Assembly: GCF_963678635.1 (NCBI RefSeq)
Contig: NC_087063.1
Coordinates: 24,868,701 to 24,932,700, forward strand
Direction: 5' to 3'
Length of the DNA stretch: 64,000 nucleotides
Origin: Symsagittifera roscoffensis
Lineage: Eukaryota > Xenacoelomorpha > Acoela > Convolutidae
The notes beneath the pieces were generated by a model that searched no databases, had not been told where the DNA came from, and worked only from the letters and a program-made list of their open reading frames with translations. The position numbers and the translations under genes are program-made. Below are positions 34,756 to 48,122 of this stretch, piece by piece; the first letter of the stretch is position 1; every line of letters begins with the position of its first letter.

Positions 34756-35275
34756 ATGGAAATTTCGGATCAGTTCGACATAAAAGCTAAGCAAAACTAC
34801 CTACTAGAAAGAAAGAAGCTGACAAAAAAACAGCTACTTGTAGTTCAAATGAACTGGATTCCGACGATTCAGGATTGTACACAATTTTTTGGAATTTTTG
34901 GTTACAAAAAGACCTTTCAAAAAAAACCAGAAAATTTTTATTGGCCTGGATTGAGCAAGGATATTAAAGAATGGGCTAATATGTGAAAATTGTTTAGCCA
35001 AAAATCATAGCTAGAAACTTGAACATTCACTGCAAACCTGAAATCTCAGCCATCCATTTTGGCAGCTTGCACTGGATATTATGGGACCGTTACAGGAGTC
35101 AGAAAGATTCAAAAACACTATTCTATTTGGAGATCAATTTTCAAATTGGTACGAAGCAGTACCATTGAAAAACCAAGAACCACAGACAATAGCGAAGATT
35201 TTGGTCGATTATTGGATTAACGTTTTGGTAGCCCAGCAAATCTGCACAGCGAAAAAAAATCAAACTTCATCTCAA
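34756..35275 (+). pseudogene. Integrase fragment, sixth unit
   Basis: Fossil copy of the second subtype (MEISDQFDIKAKQNYLLERK, FYWPGLSKDIKEWAN, then GPLQESERFKNTILFGD). Decayed; ends where the unit is joined to another part of the repeat. Confidence 0.75.
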
Positions 35276-35894
35276 TGTTTAGACGCTAGCCAGTCGTTTC
35301 ATAACCTAGCTTTATTTTCCGTCAGTATGTACTTCCGGCCGAATATAACATGCACGATACGCTTCTGGGATACGTGTGTTATCTACCAACAGATTCATTA
35401 GAAATGTAATTTAAGCAAAAATTTTCGCACACTTTCAATGCAACTTCAGGTTGAACAGTCTGAAAAATTGTCATATATCTATCAAGAATCATAAAATTGT
35501 TCAATATATTTTTTCATTAAAATGCATAAATCATTTTTCATATAAAGTCTTTATGCAATCAATATTGAAAATTCCCGCCCAAATTTTTCCGAGATTTTCG
35601 TGCTTTTTCCTACAATCTTTATTTCAAACATTCAATCCCATTTAGAGTTCGGCAAAAAAAGTTAGGTTTTTTTTGCTTTTTGATGTTTTAGGCAAAAGCG
35701 TACGACTTTGGAGCAATAATTTCAGTGTCAGCACCCTGCTTCTATTTCGAGCAAAATGTGGAATAAACTCTGAACACTCCCAATTTGGAACTAAAAACCG
35801 AAAATAATAAAAAGCAAGAACAGCAAAGAGCTGAGTTTAAAACAAGGAGATGCCGGAGAAAAGGCAAATGACTGGAATCTCCTAGCTGCTATGG

Positions 35895-36420
35895 AAATTT
35901 CGGATCAGTTCGACAAAAAAGCTAAGCAATAATACCTACTAGAAAGAAAGAAGCTGACAAAAAAACAGCTACTTGTAGTTCAAATGAAATGGATTCCGAC
36001 GATTCAGGATTGTACACAATTTTTTGGAATTTTTGGTTACAAAAAGACCTTTCAAGAAAAACCCAGAAAAATTTTATCGGCCTGGATTGAGCAAGGATAT
36101 TAAAGAATGGGCTAATATGTGAAAATTGTTTAGCCAAAAATCATAGCCAGAAACTTGAACATTCACTGCAAACCTGAAATTTCAGCCATCCATTCTGGCA
36201 GCTTGCACTGGATATTATGGGACCGTTACAGGAGTCAGTAGGATTCAAAAACACTATTCTATTTGATGATCAATTTCAAATTGGTACGAAGCAGTACCAT
36301 TGAAAAACCAAGAACCACAGACAGTAGCGAAAATTTTGGTCAATTATTGGATTCACGTTTCGGCAGCCCAACAAATCTGCACAGCGAAAAAAAATCAACC
36401 TTCATCTCAACAAAAGTAAC
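35895..36420 (+). pseudogene. Integrase fragment, seventh unit
   Basis: Fossil copy of the second subtype, more decayed than the sixth. It still reads through the zinc-finger end and the QEPQTVAK-like stretch of the core. Confidence 0.65.
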
Positions 36421-37568
36421 AAGTCAGCACTGTGTGTTATTAAATTACCAATGCTTAAATACGCTTAAACATAATGAAATTGAAATATACCAAAAAGTGC
36501 TACTAAGGAGCACCTCCATTTGCAACTTGGTTTGAAAACAAAAGTAGCTTCGCAATAAAAAAAAACTTCGCTTTGCTTGTGTAATAACAATGAGCAAAAC
36601 AATACTCTTATTAGACAAACAAAATAACTTCAAAAAACGGACCTATCTAAGGAAATTTTTCGCAAATGTCTAAAGAAATTTTTTAAGCTCGAATCAAAAA
36701 TTGTGAGATTCGACCAGAATGGTCAAAATGCAACACGACATCGAAATTGTATGGATAGCAGCCGAGTGGGAAAATTGGCAGCTTCGACGAGTTAACAGTG
36801 TTAATTGTTCAATTTAACGAATTGGGAGAGGTCAATTTGGAGTGACAAAACAGTTTTTATAAATTTTGATTCCGGCGTGCATGACACGTAACAATTTTAA
36901 TTTTGCAAACACTGAAACCGCGAAAATCAGCAGAACGTGCGGTTAACGAAAGATACGACAGAAAAATTTATTCGAAGATACTAGCGGAAGAGCAATACCA
37001 ATCGTTAAGGAGCAGTTACCGAGAATTCGCAGGGGTGTTTGGAAGATTTTGTTACTTTTCCCAAACTGCGAATAGACAGCTCTTCGACCGGATTCGAGAA
37101 TCCAGAAGGGTCTCGGGAATAGACTGAAACTAAGTTTTTATTAACTGTTAGCTTCTGAAAATTCCCTGAGTTGGATTTAATTAACAACTGATTCGTTTCT
37201 CAGAATATGAGAAGCTAGGAGTTGAGTGAAAGGGTTATCCATCTCCGATGGATTTGATTATTTTTATCCACTGAACAAAAACAATGGTAATATGATAATA
37301 AGTAGTAGCCCTGTTTTTAAGAGTGACCTCTTGGTCTGGGGATACTGAAGCCCAGCCATTCTTCTCGAATTTTGCATGTAACTAAATTAATTTGCGCTAT
37401 CTGGCCGATAGCTATAAATAGTAATGACTTTGTCGACCCGATGTCAATGGACAACACATTGAACTGGCTTTGGTAGAGACGTTTCAAAGTCTGTTAAGCT
37501 GTGTTTAGACGCTAGCCAGTCGTTTCATAACCTAGCTTTATTTTCCGTCGGTATGTACTTCCGGACGA

Positions 37569-38597
37569 ATGATACAAATTTTGTTTTATATTTTTTTCTC
37601 TCAGCTTTACCTTAAAATCTTACCATTTTTTAACTGTTGTTTGCTACAAAATTCTTCCTCCATAATGTGTTTAGGTATGCTATTCAACCAGATGGCTTGT
37701 TCGAAACCTCCGAGTACGTTGAAAGAAGAAATAAGACGAAAAGTATTGAAAAAATTCTGAGGAAAATCTTTGAAAAATCCGATTAACGAGCTAGAATTTG
37801 AGAGGAACGCCAAAATTGCGATTTTGGACGGCAAAATTGACAGAAACAAAAAATAGTTAACACTTTTTTTTCAACTCAAAATTAGCTTCAAATGAGCAAG
37901 TGCATGTCAGATATTAACGGAAATTAGGGGAAATATGTTTTCATTACCAACAGGATATAATTTAAACATGTATATTACAGATCAAAAAAATGACAAACGG
38001 ATTTACGGTTTTTCCGTAAATGAACTTAATTTTTTTTATGATAATTTACTATAGGTTTCGACTGACGGAACTTCCTTAAATGAAAAAAAAAGTAAATTTG
38101 ATTTTTGCTCGTTCGCATGTTAGTATATCCCATAAATTGTCCTTGCTGTCTGTAATCGTATTCAATGAAATGAGTTTTCTGTAAAATTTTTGTTATTTTT
38201 TTTTACGAAGTATAACTTTTTCACTTGATTGCATCGATACAGCAATTTTCATATTGAATTTTTAAGTAGGCAGGTAGCAGTTGGCTTTTTAATTTCCCAA
38301 AAGGGAATATTAGTTTCCAATAAAGAAATATGGGTAAAGCATTATATTATACGACAGCCAATGCCATGCTAGAGACAGTCATTTGAGAGGTTACAAAAAA
38401 AACTTCCGGAATGATCTATTTGACCAGAACGCAGTCGAAAATGCATGCTACCGAAGAATTTTATCTCAATAAATTTGAGCGTACATTGTGTTGATTATGA
38501 CAATTAACGTGCTTATTCGACAAAGTGAACGAATTAGGAAGGGTGAGGTTGGGCTGTCATTATGATTGTTAAAAATTCGTTCGGAAGTAAGGAGAAG
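37569..38597. other. AT-rich stretch without a recognised gene
   Basis: About 1 kb between the array and the first large duplication. It contains one 63-codon plus-strand frame (37,569-37,760) of no recognised family. Long A and T runs dominate the rest. Confidence 0.6.
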
Positions 38598-41500
38598 TTG
38601 TCTCAACATCATTCCAATTAAAATAAAAATTGGGCTTAATTTTTGAAATCTTTACGTATATATATTTTTTCAATAAGATCAGAAGCAACAAAAATTAGCA
38701 AAAACTTTCATATATCTTCATTTTTCCAAAATTTAAATTTTTGAAATTTTTTTCAAATAATTTAGAATGTTTGCATCTTTTTTTAAAAATTTCAAATTTT
38801 TTCATAGTTTTAGTAGGTTTGAAGCCATTATGAGTTTTCCTTTTGGTTTTCAGAACTAAATACAACCTGCTTCTGAGCTCAAACTATTCCAAATTTTGTA
38901 TCATGATTCCATTTAAACTTTAACTTGGGCCTAACTTTAAACTTTGCACGTAGTATAACAATAGTATTTTACAGTCAGATAAGATGCGACAAAAAACTAA
39001 CCAAAACCTGAGATTTCTGCAATTTTTTCCAAGAAGTTTTTTTTTTTGAATTTTTTTCCAAACATTTGAAGTTTTTGCAATTTTTTTTCCATTAAATTGT
39101 TTTTTTTTGAAATTTCAGTAGGTTTCAGCATAGTTTCAAGAAGATAGAGCACTGTTTTAAAGAAGAAAAGACAATCTAATCAATTAGTTTAATGGTCGAA
39201 TCAACCAAACCCTATTAAATTAGAAGCTCTTACCATCACACAAAGCATGAAACCTTACCATTTTTAATACATCATAGAGGACCGGAAATCTATAACGTAT
39301 CTTAAAACAAGAGTTCCTCCATACTCCCACCCCCACCCACTTCAGCTCCAACATCTACTACTTAGAAGATTTATCATTGAATCACCAAAAATTGCTTCTT
39401 TGTTGTCCATGATGGGGCTATGAATTTTGTTTTCAGGAGTAACTTCCCTCAATAAAATCCTTATAAGCATCATAATTATCATTTTGGTCTTTATACAAGA
39501 AAAAATCACCGAATTGTTTGAGCGCTGACCGTTCACTTGGTGTTTTACTATTATACCGTTTTCTACCTCCTGTTCAAATCAATGATTCCATATTATCATC
39601 TTATACGTAAATAGTTATATACGATTCTGATTTTGTTTCGCTTTTTCTTTTCTAGGTAATTTGACGAAGTCTTGCTTCCTAAACTTCTCCTTGGTTCGTT
39701 GGTGGGTCCAACAGTTTGATCTTCTGCAGATGATGGTGTAGGAATTGGTTATCGAATATCCAATGCCTCCGATCGGGTACTTAACTGATCAGAGTTTATC
39801 CTTCCCGATGTTGCTGCTTTTCTCCAAGGGGTAGAAAGAAAAGAGATACTCTTTTTGGGCTGACATTGGTAAACTCAACAATTATGTACTCGTTTATATC
39901 ATATTCTGTTTCGTTTTTTTCTTTTGTTCTATCTCCCTTCACTTTGTTTCGTACCAATGCCATTGAAATAGGGAAATTGACCGGCGAAACTTTTATAGCA
40001 TATGATTTTGAAAACATAATTCAGGTTGAAAAAGTATCATTGAGTGAAACTAACAAAAGCATTTAAACAAGAAGGAAACCTGAAGCGCTTAGATGCGGGG
40101 AAGTACTGTTGCAACAGGTAGCATCAGATCTAAGACTAAATTATTTCACGTATTTGGTGACGTATTTCTTGACGGGACTTAAAAGCAGCTGACGGCGCAA
40201 TGCAACCAAACTGCTGCACTGAGTGAATCAGATTATAAGAAGTTATGGAAAACAATAACCGTAAAAGTACCAACTTTTGGAAGCAAGGATATGAGTAAGC
40301 CTCGGGAGAAAAAACAAACAATCTCTTAGCATCTGAGACTTCAAATAAGTTTACAGTAAAACTATTGAAAACTTTTATGAGGAAAAAGATCAAAAGAGAT
40401 GTATATCAGGTGGAGTAGATTTCACCTACTAATCAAAAGGTTACGGACTAATTTCTAATCAATGGTGAAGTAAGCAATGGACCTTGTATGCAAATGAAGA
40501 ATTGCAAATATTTGTACCGGTTTGCTTATTGAGGACCCAACTGTAATGCCACAGGTGAAGATTTGGGGAAACATTAATTTTGAACTTGACTCGGTAAAGT
40601 ACGTGCATATTATTGAAAAAAGAAAACAACCGTTTTCATCAGCCAAAATTTTCAAAAGAACTAGTGCTTTGCTCTTGTCAAGAAAAATTAGTAATTACCT
40701 ATCATGGCAGAGTGAAGTATTTGGGAAAAGGAAGCCTTTTGCCGTGGAATTTTTAAGGGATCAAACCATATAGGTTCTACTCGAAAAAAAGTTGAAGACT
40801 CGCTTGGTGTTGAATCTACCTAATAAATCCAAACTTGGTTTTATCAGCAAGTTTTGATAGATTAACAGCTAAAAATCATACACTAAGTTTTTACGACAGA
40901 ATTTTTAACAAATGAAGATGGGCTACGTATTCTGGAAACGCACGAATGTGATATAGATGATTTTATTTGACAGTTAGCAAAAGAAACAAGAAGTGGAGAA
41001 AATTTTAAGGAAGAAAAGACAGTTTACATCCATATAATGTGGTCAGTCGGCCACCAAAATCTTCCGATGAATTGCAGAATCTCCAGGAACGAAATAAAGA
41101 TGCCAAAAAGACCTTGATAACAGAAATAAGCTGAGAGTAACGAGTGTACAAGTCGGGGAACGTAATAATAAGTCTACAGATGAGATCGGTAAGTTGAACG
41201 ATAAACTCAAACAGATAGAGGGATGCTTGAATGTTTACAAGACAAAATAAAAACTCTCAAAAAAGAGGGAGTCCATTCTGATGAAGAGTAAAAGAGTAAT
41301 CTTCGAGAACCAGAGGCAAACGAAAAAGCTTAAAGTAGCCTCTGTTTGGTGCCTCCATGGTTGTTAGATGAACTAGCGCGAGCCGAAACGATAGTCAGGC
41401 TTTTTAAAAGACTTTTTTTACTCTGGCATCTAGATAAGGAAGGAACAGAGGTAATTTTCAAGATGTCGGTGGAAGCAAAAAACACACTTGGAGACAAATA

Positions 41501-42472
41501 AGAAGTAAAACTTTTCAGTAAAATATGTTTGGAGGCCGATAATAATTATCTATATAGATATATCAATATTAATTGAAGGTGTTAATCTTAGATGATTGAC
41601 AACTTACCTAAACACAATAAACCATGTTTTAAACCATAACGCAAGTTAGTCGTGAGTGGAGACACTCCTCTTTCAAGGAGGTAAATTGTACATTGAATCG
41701 AAACTGTGTTTGGGGAAAAGTCAAAATAAAACTTGCAATTATTTGAGAATTTTTGATGTCTACGAGTTGACATATATATTTAACGATAACGAGTTTATGG
41801 CAAACGACTTTTCAGGTGATAGAAAATCATTGTAAGCAATTGTGAAAAATACATAACAATCAAGTGGAAACCAAGCTGAGAAGATCCGTAATCTTGCTTA
41901 GCAGATACAAGCGATCTTATAAAATAAAACTGGGGAAACCCCAGGAAAATCAGAAAAAAATTTGAAGCTCTCCAACCAGTTGGTGCTTACTCAATAACAA
42001 GGAAATCTAGCCTTACATAATTAAAGTTCAATTGGAAACCTCTGTAAATTGTTGTGACTTTAAGATTTATGACAAAGAGACGTAATTTAAAATGAAATTT
42101 GAATTTTTTTACATCCTATATAGCAGTTTCACGGAAACTCGTTGGGATACCCGCGTCGTACTACCTTACCATCTCGTCCACACTGTATTGTGTCCGTTTT
42201 CCGACGCTCCTCAAACCTGGTGGAAAGAGGTCTGGCTGTTTAGCCAACATAGATAAATTTTCATTTACTATATTACAAATTCTAAGCCAATTTGGATTTT
42301 AATTAACTCGAAAGAGCTGATTTTAACGATTGCAGACAAGTTTTACTCGTCGCGAACATGATTTTTTTTACAGTTTTATCTCGCAGTTTTTATTGCAAAC
42401 ATTTCATCGATATTGAATGTGTTTATCTTGATAATGAAACATGAACAAGAGTAGTACGTGTTTACTTCTATT
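38598..42472 (+). repeat. Large direct duplication A, copy 1
   Basis: The segment from TTGTCTCAACATCATTC (38,598) to AGTACGTGTTTACTT (about 42,472) recurs in the same direction at 43,207-48,122. Matches are long and strong (for example CGGCGAAACTTTTA, GGAAAAGGAAGCCTTTTG, CAAGCTGAGAAGA), with substitutions and small length changes throughout. Copy 1 is about 1 kb shorter, mainly because copy 2 contains additional sequence at about 45,830-46,910. Confidence 0.92.
40440..40773 (+). pseudogene. Coding-like relic in duplication A, copy 1
   Basis: I do not recognise the family. A plus-strand frame from about 40,520 reads MLIEDPTVMPQVKIWGN and later SVKYVHIIEKRKQPFSS. It ends with SWQSEVFGKRKPFAVEF. 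It is continuous for 83 codons, longer than its AT-rich surroundings would usually permit, while the homologous stretch of copy 2 (about 45,300-45,570) is interrupted. Further downstream short stretches with helical, coiled-coil-like content follow (LDELARAETI near 41,365 in one frame). The pattern suggests a decayed gene that was duplicated; host or element origin is not decidable. Confidence 0.35.
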
Positions 42473-43206
42473 TTCAGTTTTAGTCAATTTTAGCAGTCAA
42501 TTGAAACTATTTTCCTTCCAAATTCCCCAGTTCTGACCAAATTTTTGTGCAAACTGAGATCAATAGTGAAAAAAAAACATATTAAGCAGAAAGCCAAAAT
42601 AACCCTATAACATAAAAAATTTCTATCAAAAAATTAAGAAAATGATGCTGTAGAAGCAACAGAGAGATAATCATCAGTTAGAAAGAAGATTTTATTGAAT
42701 TTCTTTTAGTATATTATATACGTTTAAGAAAAATTTAACTCAATTTTAGTCAATTTTAGCAGTCAATTGTTCATTTTTCATCATTGATCCGAAAATTTTT
42801 ATTCTTACTGTGAAAAAATTTCTCAGAAACTGTCACTTTTGTACAAATTTGGGTTAATAATTGAGAAAAAACTGAGGAGGAGTTGAATTATTGAGTTTGA
42901 TCTACGAATTTCAATGAAGATTGCTTTTATTCTTCTTTGATTAAAATTCTCAGTTAATTTCTCACTGAACTGGAAAAAAAATCAGTTAATTACACAAATA
43001 AAAGGTTAAAAATGGAACACTTCACTATTTTCCCGAGACATAGGAAGTTATAAAATTAATTCAGCTATTATGAGTTTTATTTTTAGTGTTCAGAGCATTA
43101 TTTATCCCGCTTTTCAGCTCAAAATTTGATTAACTTTATCTTATTTCAAAATTTTGCCAGAAAATTGTGGAAAATTCCATAATTTTTTTCCACATTTTTC
43201 TATCAT
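42473..43206. other. Spacer between the copies of duplication A
   Basis: AT-rich, no gene. Contains an internal direct repeat AGTCAATTTTAGCAGTCAAT at about 42,482 and 42,747. Confidence 0.7.
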
Positions 43207-46200
43207 TGTCTCAACATCATTCAAATAAAATAAAAATTGGGCTTAATTTTTGAACTCTGTACACTTGTATATTTTTTCAATAAGATCAGAAGCAACAAAA
43301 ATTAGCAAAAACTTTGAGATTTCTTCATTTTTCCAAAATTTGAATTTTTGCATTTTTTTCCAAATTATTTTGAATGTTTTCAATTTTTTTAACAAAATTT
43401 CAAATTTTTTCATAGTTTCAGCAGGTTTGATGCCATTATGAGCTTTCCTTTTGGTTTTCAGAACTAAATATAACCTGCTCCTGAGCTCCAATTATTCCAA
43501 ACTTTGTATCATGATTCCATTTAAAATTCAATTTGGGCTTAACTTCAAATTCTGCTCGTAGTATAACAATAGTGGTTTACAGTTAGATCAGATGCGACAA
43601 AAAACTAACCAAAAGCTGATATTTCTTCAATTTTTTTGCAACAAACAAAAATGTTTGCAGTTTTTTTCCAAAATTTTGAATTTTTTGCGATATGATTTTT
43701 TTGAAATTTCAGTAGGTTTCAGCATAGTTTCAGGAAGATAGAGCACTGTTTTAAAAAAAAAGACAATCTACTAAAACAATTATTTGGTCGAATTATACCA
43801 AACCCTATTGTGTTTTGAATTGTTTTCGAAAATTTTTTTCTCCATTTTTTTTTTCAAAAAAAATTTCCAAATTAGAAGCTCTTACCATTGACTTACCATG
43901 AACCAAAAGCAAAATTCCACAACCTACGCGTAATTAACCATTCATATTGACCAATTAGATAACGCACGTGCGTCAAAACTAGACATTTCGACACAAAAGC
44001 CAAAAAAAAATTGTTTTTCTTACCATCCTCTTACCATCACACAAACCATGAAAGCTTACCATTGTTAAAAAAACACATGGAGGTTTGGAAATCTATAACG
44101 TATCTTAATACCTGAGGTCCTCCACACCCCCCCCACCCACTTACACTCCAATATCTACTACTTTATTCTACTACTAGATTTATCATTGACTCACCAAAAA
44201 TTGCTTCTTTGTTGTCCAAGATGGGGATATGCATTTTGTTTTCAGGAGTAATTTCACTTAATAAAATCATTATAAACATCATAATTATCATCAGGGTCTT
44301 AAACAAGAAATAGTCACCGAATTATGTGGGCGCTGACTGTTCACTTGGTGTTCTATTATTATACCGTTTGTTACCTCCTGTTCAATTCAATGATGCCTAA
44401 TTATAATCTTTTACGTAAATAGTTATATACGATTCTGATCTTGTTTCGCTTTTTCTTTTCTGGGTAATTTGACAAAATCTTACTTCCTAAACTTTTCCTT
44501 GGTTCGTTGGTGGGTCTACCAGTTTAACCTTGGGCAGATGATAATGTAGCAATCGGTTATCGAATATCCAATGCCTCAGATCGGGTGCTTAACTGATCAG
44601 AGTTTATCCTTCCCGATGTTGCTGCTTTTCTCCAAGGGGTAGAAAGAAAAGAGATACTCTTTTTGGGCTGGCATTGGTAAACTCAACAACTAGGTACTCG
44701 TTTATTTCATATTCTGTTTCGTTTTTTTTTCTATTGTTCTATCTCCCTTCACTTTGTTTCGTACCAATGCCATTGAAATCGGGAAAATGACCGGCGAAAC
44801 TTTTAAAACATATGATTTGGAAAACATAGATCAGACTGAAAAAGTATCAGTGAAAAAAACTAACAAAATCATTCAAACAAGAAGGAAATTTGAAGAACTT
44901 TAATGCGGGTAACTACTGTTGCAACCATTAGCATCAGATCTAAGACTAAATTATTTCACGTATTCGGTGTCATATTTCTTGACGGGGCTTAAAAAGCAGC
45001 TGACGGCACAATGCAACAAACTTGATGCACTCAGAGAATCATATTATAAGAAATTATGGAATACAAAAACAGTAACAATACCAACTTTTGGAAGGAAGGA
45101 TATGAGTGTGCCTCGGGAGAAAAAACATATAGTCTTTTAGCATCTGAGACTTCAAATAAGTTTACAGAAAAACTATCAAAAACTTTGATGAAGAAAGGGA
45201 TCAAAGGAGATGTATATCCGTTGGAGTGGACTTCACCTACTAATCAATAGGTGACGGACTCAGTTCTAATCATTTGTGAAGTAAGCAATGGACCTTGTAT
45301 GCAAAACAAGAATTGCAAATACTTGTACTGCTTTGCTTTTTGAGGACCCAACAGGAATGCCACAAGTGAGGATTTAGAGAAACAGTAATTTCCAAATTGA
45401 TTCGGTGAAGACATGCATATTGTTGAAAGAAGAGAGCCATCGTTTTTGTTAGCAAAATTTTCAAAAGAACTAGTGATTTGCTCTTGTCAAGAAAAATAGT
45501 AACCCAGACTATCATGTCAAGGTGAAGTATTTGGGAAAAGGAAGCCTTTTGGCGTGGAATTTCTAAGGGATCAAGCCTTTTATGGTCTACTTGAAAAAAA
45601 AATTAACAATTGCTTGGGGTTGAATCTATCTAATAAATCCAAATTTGGTTTTATCAGCAAATTTTGATAGATTAACAGCTAAAGATCATACATTGAGTTT
45701 TTCACAACAGAATTTTTAACAAATGAAGAAATACTACGTATTCTGGAAAAACACGAATGTGATATAGATGATTTTATTTGACATTTAGCAAAAGAAACAA
45801 GAATAGGGAGAAAATTTTAAATTAGAAAATAATTTGCCGAGCGGATATATTCCGCAGAAGGTATAGGCATGTTGTACATACAACAATGTGCAAAAATACA
45901 GCTCAACTTGCAAAAACTTCCTTCCTTTTGCGCAGAGGTAGTACCGGTTGAAGTGACAAGTGTTAGTAGTGAGTTGCACATAAAAAGCATTGACTTAATC
46001 AGTAGAGTAATCTATCGCAACTACACTCTCAAGATGTGCAATGGTATCTATCCTAGTGTTTTTGAATTAAGTAATAGATATCATACGCAAAACAAAACTG
46101 ACGTTAACTCCCACGACCATTAGAATAAGAGTAACCGGTGAGAAACAGGCAACTTTTTGCTCTTATGTTTGTGGCGATAGAGGTTTTTTCACGAATAAAG

Positions 46201-48122
46201 ATTTCAGAGAGGGCCAGTTGTCACAATTTATAAAACATAGTAGAAAGACAAAAACAGAACGTTAAATACGCTCAAGATCATTTGGGTCATTTTGGATTAA
46301 ATCTTCTACCACACAGCTTGTTTAATTCTCCTGGGTTTGCAGAATAGCTCCGATATTGCACATTAGCTTGATAAATTGCAATCACTGTGCTATACGTTTA
46401 TCTTCTATGTTAAGTATTAATATTGAGTTTACGTATCTTTTTTTTCTGCAGCATTGATGAAGGAAGGGGCATGCAAAGAAATAAAATTCTAAACGTTAAA
46501 CCCATTGGGGATTACAGTACTACCAACAATTGAAATTTTCACTTGAAGGAAAACATTGTTTAGTGAGGGAAACAAACCTACAATGCACAAGACATCAGGA
46601 AGTTAGCCAAGTAAGCTTAAATTGTGTGCGAAATTCAAGTTAAGATACATTGTAGTATAGTAGGGCACAAGAAAAAGATTGTAAGCACATTGTTCTATGT
46701 GGGGCTAAAAAATTGAAAAACACAATGTCTTCTGTTGTATAAGTTCAAAAATATGTATGACTTTAGGAAAACAACCAGAGCTTGTAATCGTGGAGTTTGA
46801 AAGTGAAGCTGTGGTACGTCCAAACGTATACAGGGTGGTTGGTGTTAACACCAAATACCAAACGGTGGCTCCATTAAAACAGTTTACAGCCATGTAAACA
46901 GATGGAGGGAAATGCAAACAGATGGAGGGATGCTTGAACGTTTACAAGACAAAATACAAACTCTTGAAAAAGAGAGGGAATCCATTCTGATGATGAGTAA
47001 AAGAGTAATAGTCGAGAACCAGTGGCAAATAAAACGGCTTAAACTAGCCTATGTTTGGTGTCTCCAAGGTTGATAGATGAGCTAGCGCGAGCCGAAACGA
47101 TAGCCAGGCATTTTAAAAGACTTTCTGAACTCTGGCATCTAGATAAGGAAGGGACAGAAGTAATTTTCAAGATGTCGGTGGGAGCAAAAAAAAATACTTG
47201 GATACGTAAAAGAATATAGATATATCAATCTTAATTAAAGGTGTTAACCACAGATGATTGTCAATTTACCTAAGACCAATAAACCATGTTTTAAACCGTA
47301 ATGCAAGTTAGTCGTGAGTGCAGACACTCCTCTTTCAAGGAGGTAAATTAGAATCCAAACTGTGTTTGGGGAAAAGTCAAAATAAAACTTGCAATTATTT
47401 GGGAGTTTATGAAGTCTACGAATTGACATATATAAATAACAATAATGAGCTTATGGCAAACGACTTTTCAGGTGATAGAAAATCATTGTAAGCAATTGTG
47501 AAAATTACATAACAATCAAGTGGAAACCAAGCTGAGAAGACCCGTAACCTTGCTCAGCAGATAAAAGCAATCTTAAACAAAAAACTGGGGAAACCCAAGG
47601 AAAATCAGAAAAAATTTGAAGCTCTCCAACCAGTTGGTGCTTACTCAATAACAAGTAAATCTAACCTTAAATAATTTAAAATTCAATTGAAAACCTCTGT
47701 AAATTGTTGTGAATTTAAGATTTATGATGAAGAGAAGTAATTTAAAATAAAATTTGAATTGGTTTACATCCTATTTAGCAGTTGCATGGACACTCGTTGG
47801 GATACCCGCGTCGTACTACCTTACAATCGCGTCCACACTGTTTGTGTACGCTTTCCGACGCTCCGCAAACCTGGTGGAAAGAGGTCTGGCTGTTTAGCCA
47901 AAATAAATAAGTTTACATTTACTATATTCTAAACTCTAAGCCAATTTGGATTTTCATTAACTCGACACAGCTGATTTAACGATGGCAGAAAAGTTTTCCT
48001 GGTCGCGAACGTTATTTCCTCTACAGTGTTATCCCGCAGTTTTTATTGCAAACATTTCGTCGATATTGAATGTGTTTACCTCGATAACGAAGTATGAACA
48101 AGAGTAGTACGTGTTTACTTTT
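43207..48122 (+). repeat. Large direct duplication A, copy 2
   Basis: Second, longer copy of the 38,598-42,472 segment. Additional sequence at about 45,830-46,910 has no partner in copy 1; it includes an 84-codon plus-strand frame (45,869-46,123) of no recognised family. Just before homology resumes near 46,920, a short phrase (AACAGATGGAGGGA) is tandemly doubled. A block richer in GC than its surroundings near 47,790-47,890 (GATACCCGCGTCGTACTACC) is strongly conserved with 42,144-42,240. Confidence 0.9.
44919..45250 (+). pseudogene. Coding-like relic in duplication A, copy 2
   Basis: Unrecognised. A 73-codon plus-strand frame reads MQPLASDLRLNYFTYSVSYF and continues with helical charged sequence (LDALRESYYKKLWNTK). 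The partner stretch in copy 1 (about 40,110-40,330) is clearly homologous but interrupted. The two relics in the two copies are probably different exons or parts of one decayed gene. Confidence 0.35.

Larger units (their letters stand above)
16297..37568 (+). repeat. Tandem array of retroelement-derived units (long unit about 2.34 kb)
   Basis: A marker hairpin recurs at 16,881, 19,239, 21,578, 23,918 and 26,241 (steps of 2358, 2339, 2340, 2323). It then recurs at 27,445 and every 878 bases to 32,715, and again at 34,712 and 35,847. The array therefore has four long steps, one 1.2-kb step, a run of 878-base units and two irregular steps. Order within a long unit: hairpin; integrase-like fragment; a phrase with CAGCCGAGTGGGAAA; a segment ending TTTTTCAG; the GATCCATC hairpin; noncoding remainder. 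The left end is a partial unit beginning inside the integrase fragment; the right end falls at about 37,568, after GTACTTCCGGACGAATG. Units differ by several percent in the long part and hardly at all in the short part. Confidence 0.92.
33471..37568 (+). repeat. Right part of the array: irregular long units
   Basis: From 33,471 the sequence returns to the long-unit type (GTGCATGACACATAAC onward). Two more hairpin markers (34,712 and 35,847) are only 1135 bases apart. The first of these units is cut after its integrase fragment, at about 35,275, where it joins a later part of a unit (GTTTAGACGCTAGCCAGTCG). The last unit runs to about 37,568, where homology stops. Confidence 0.85.
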
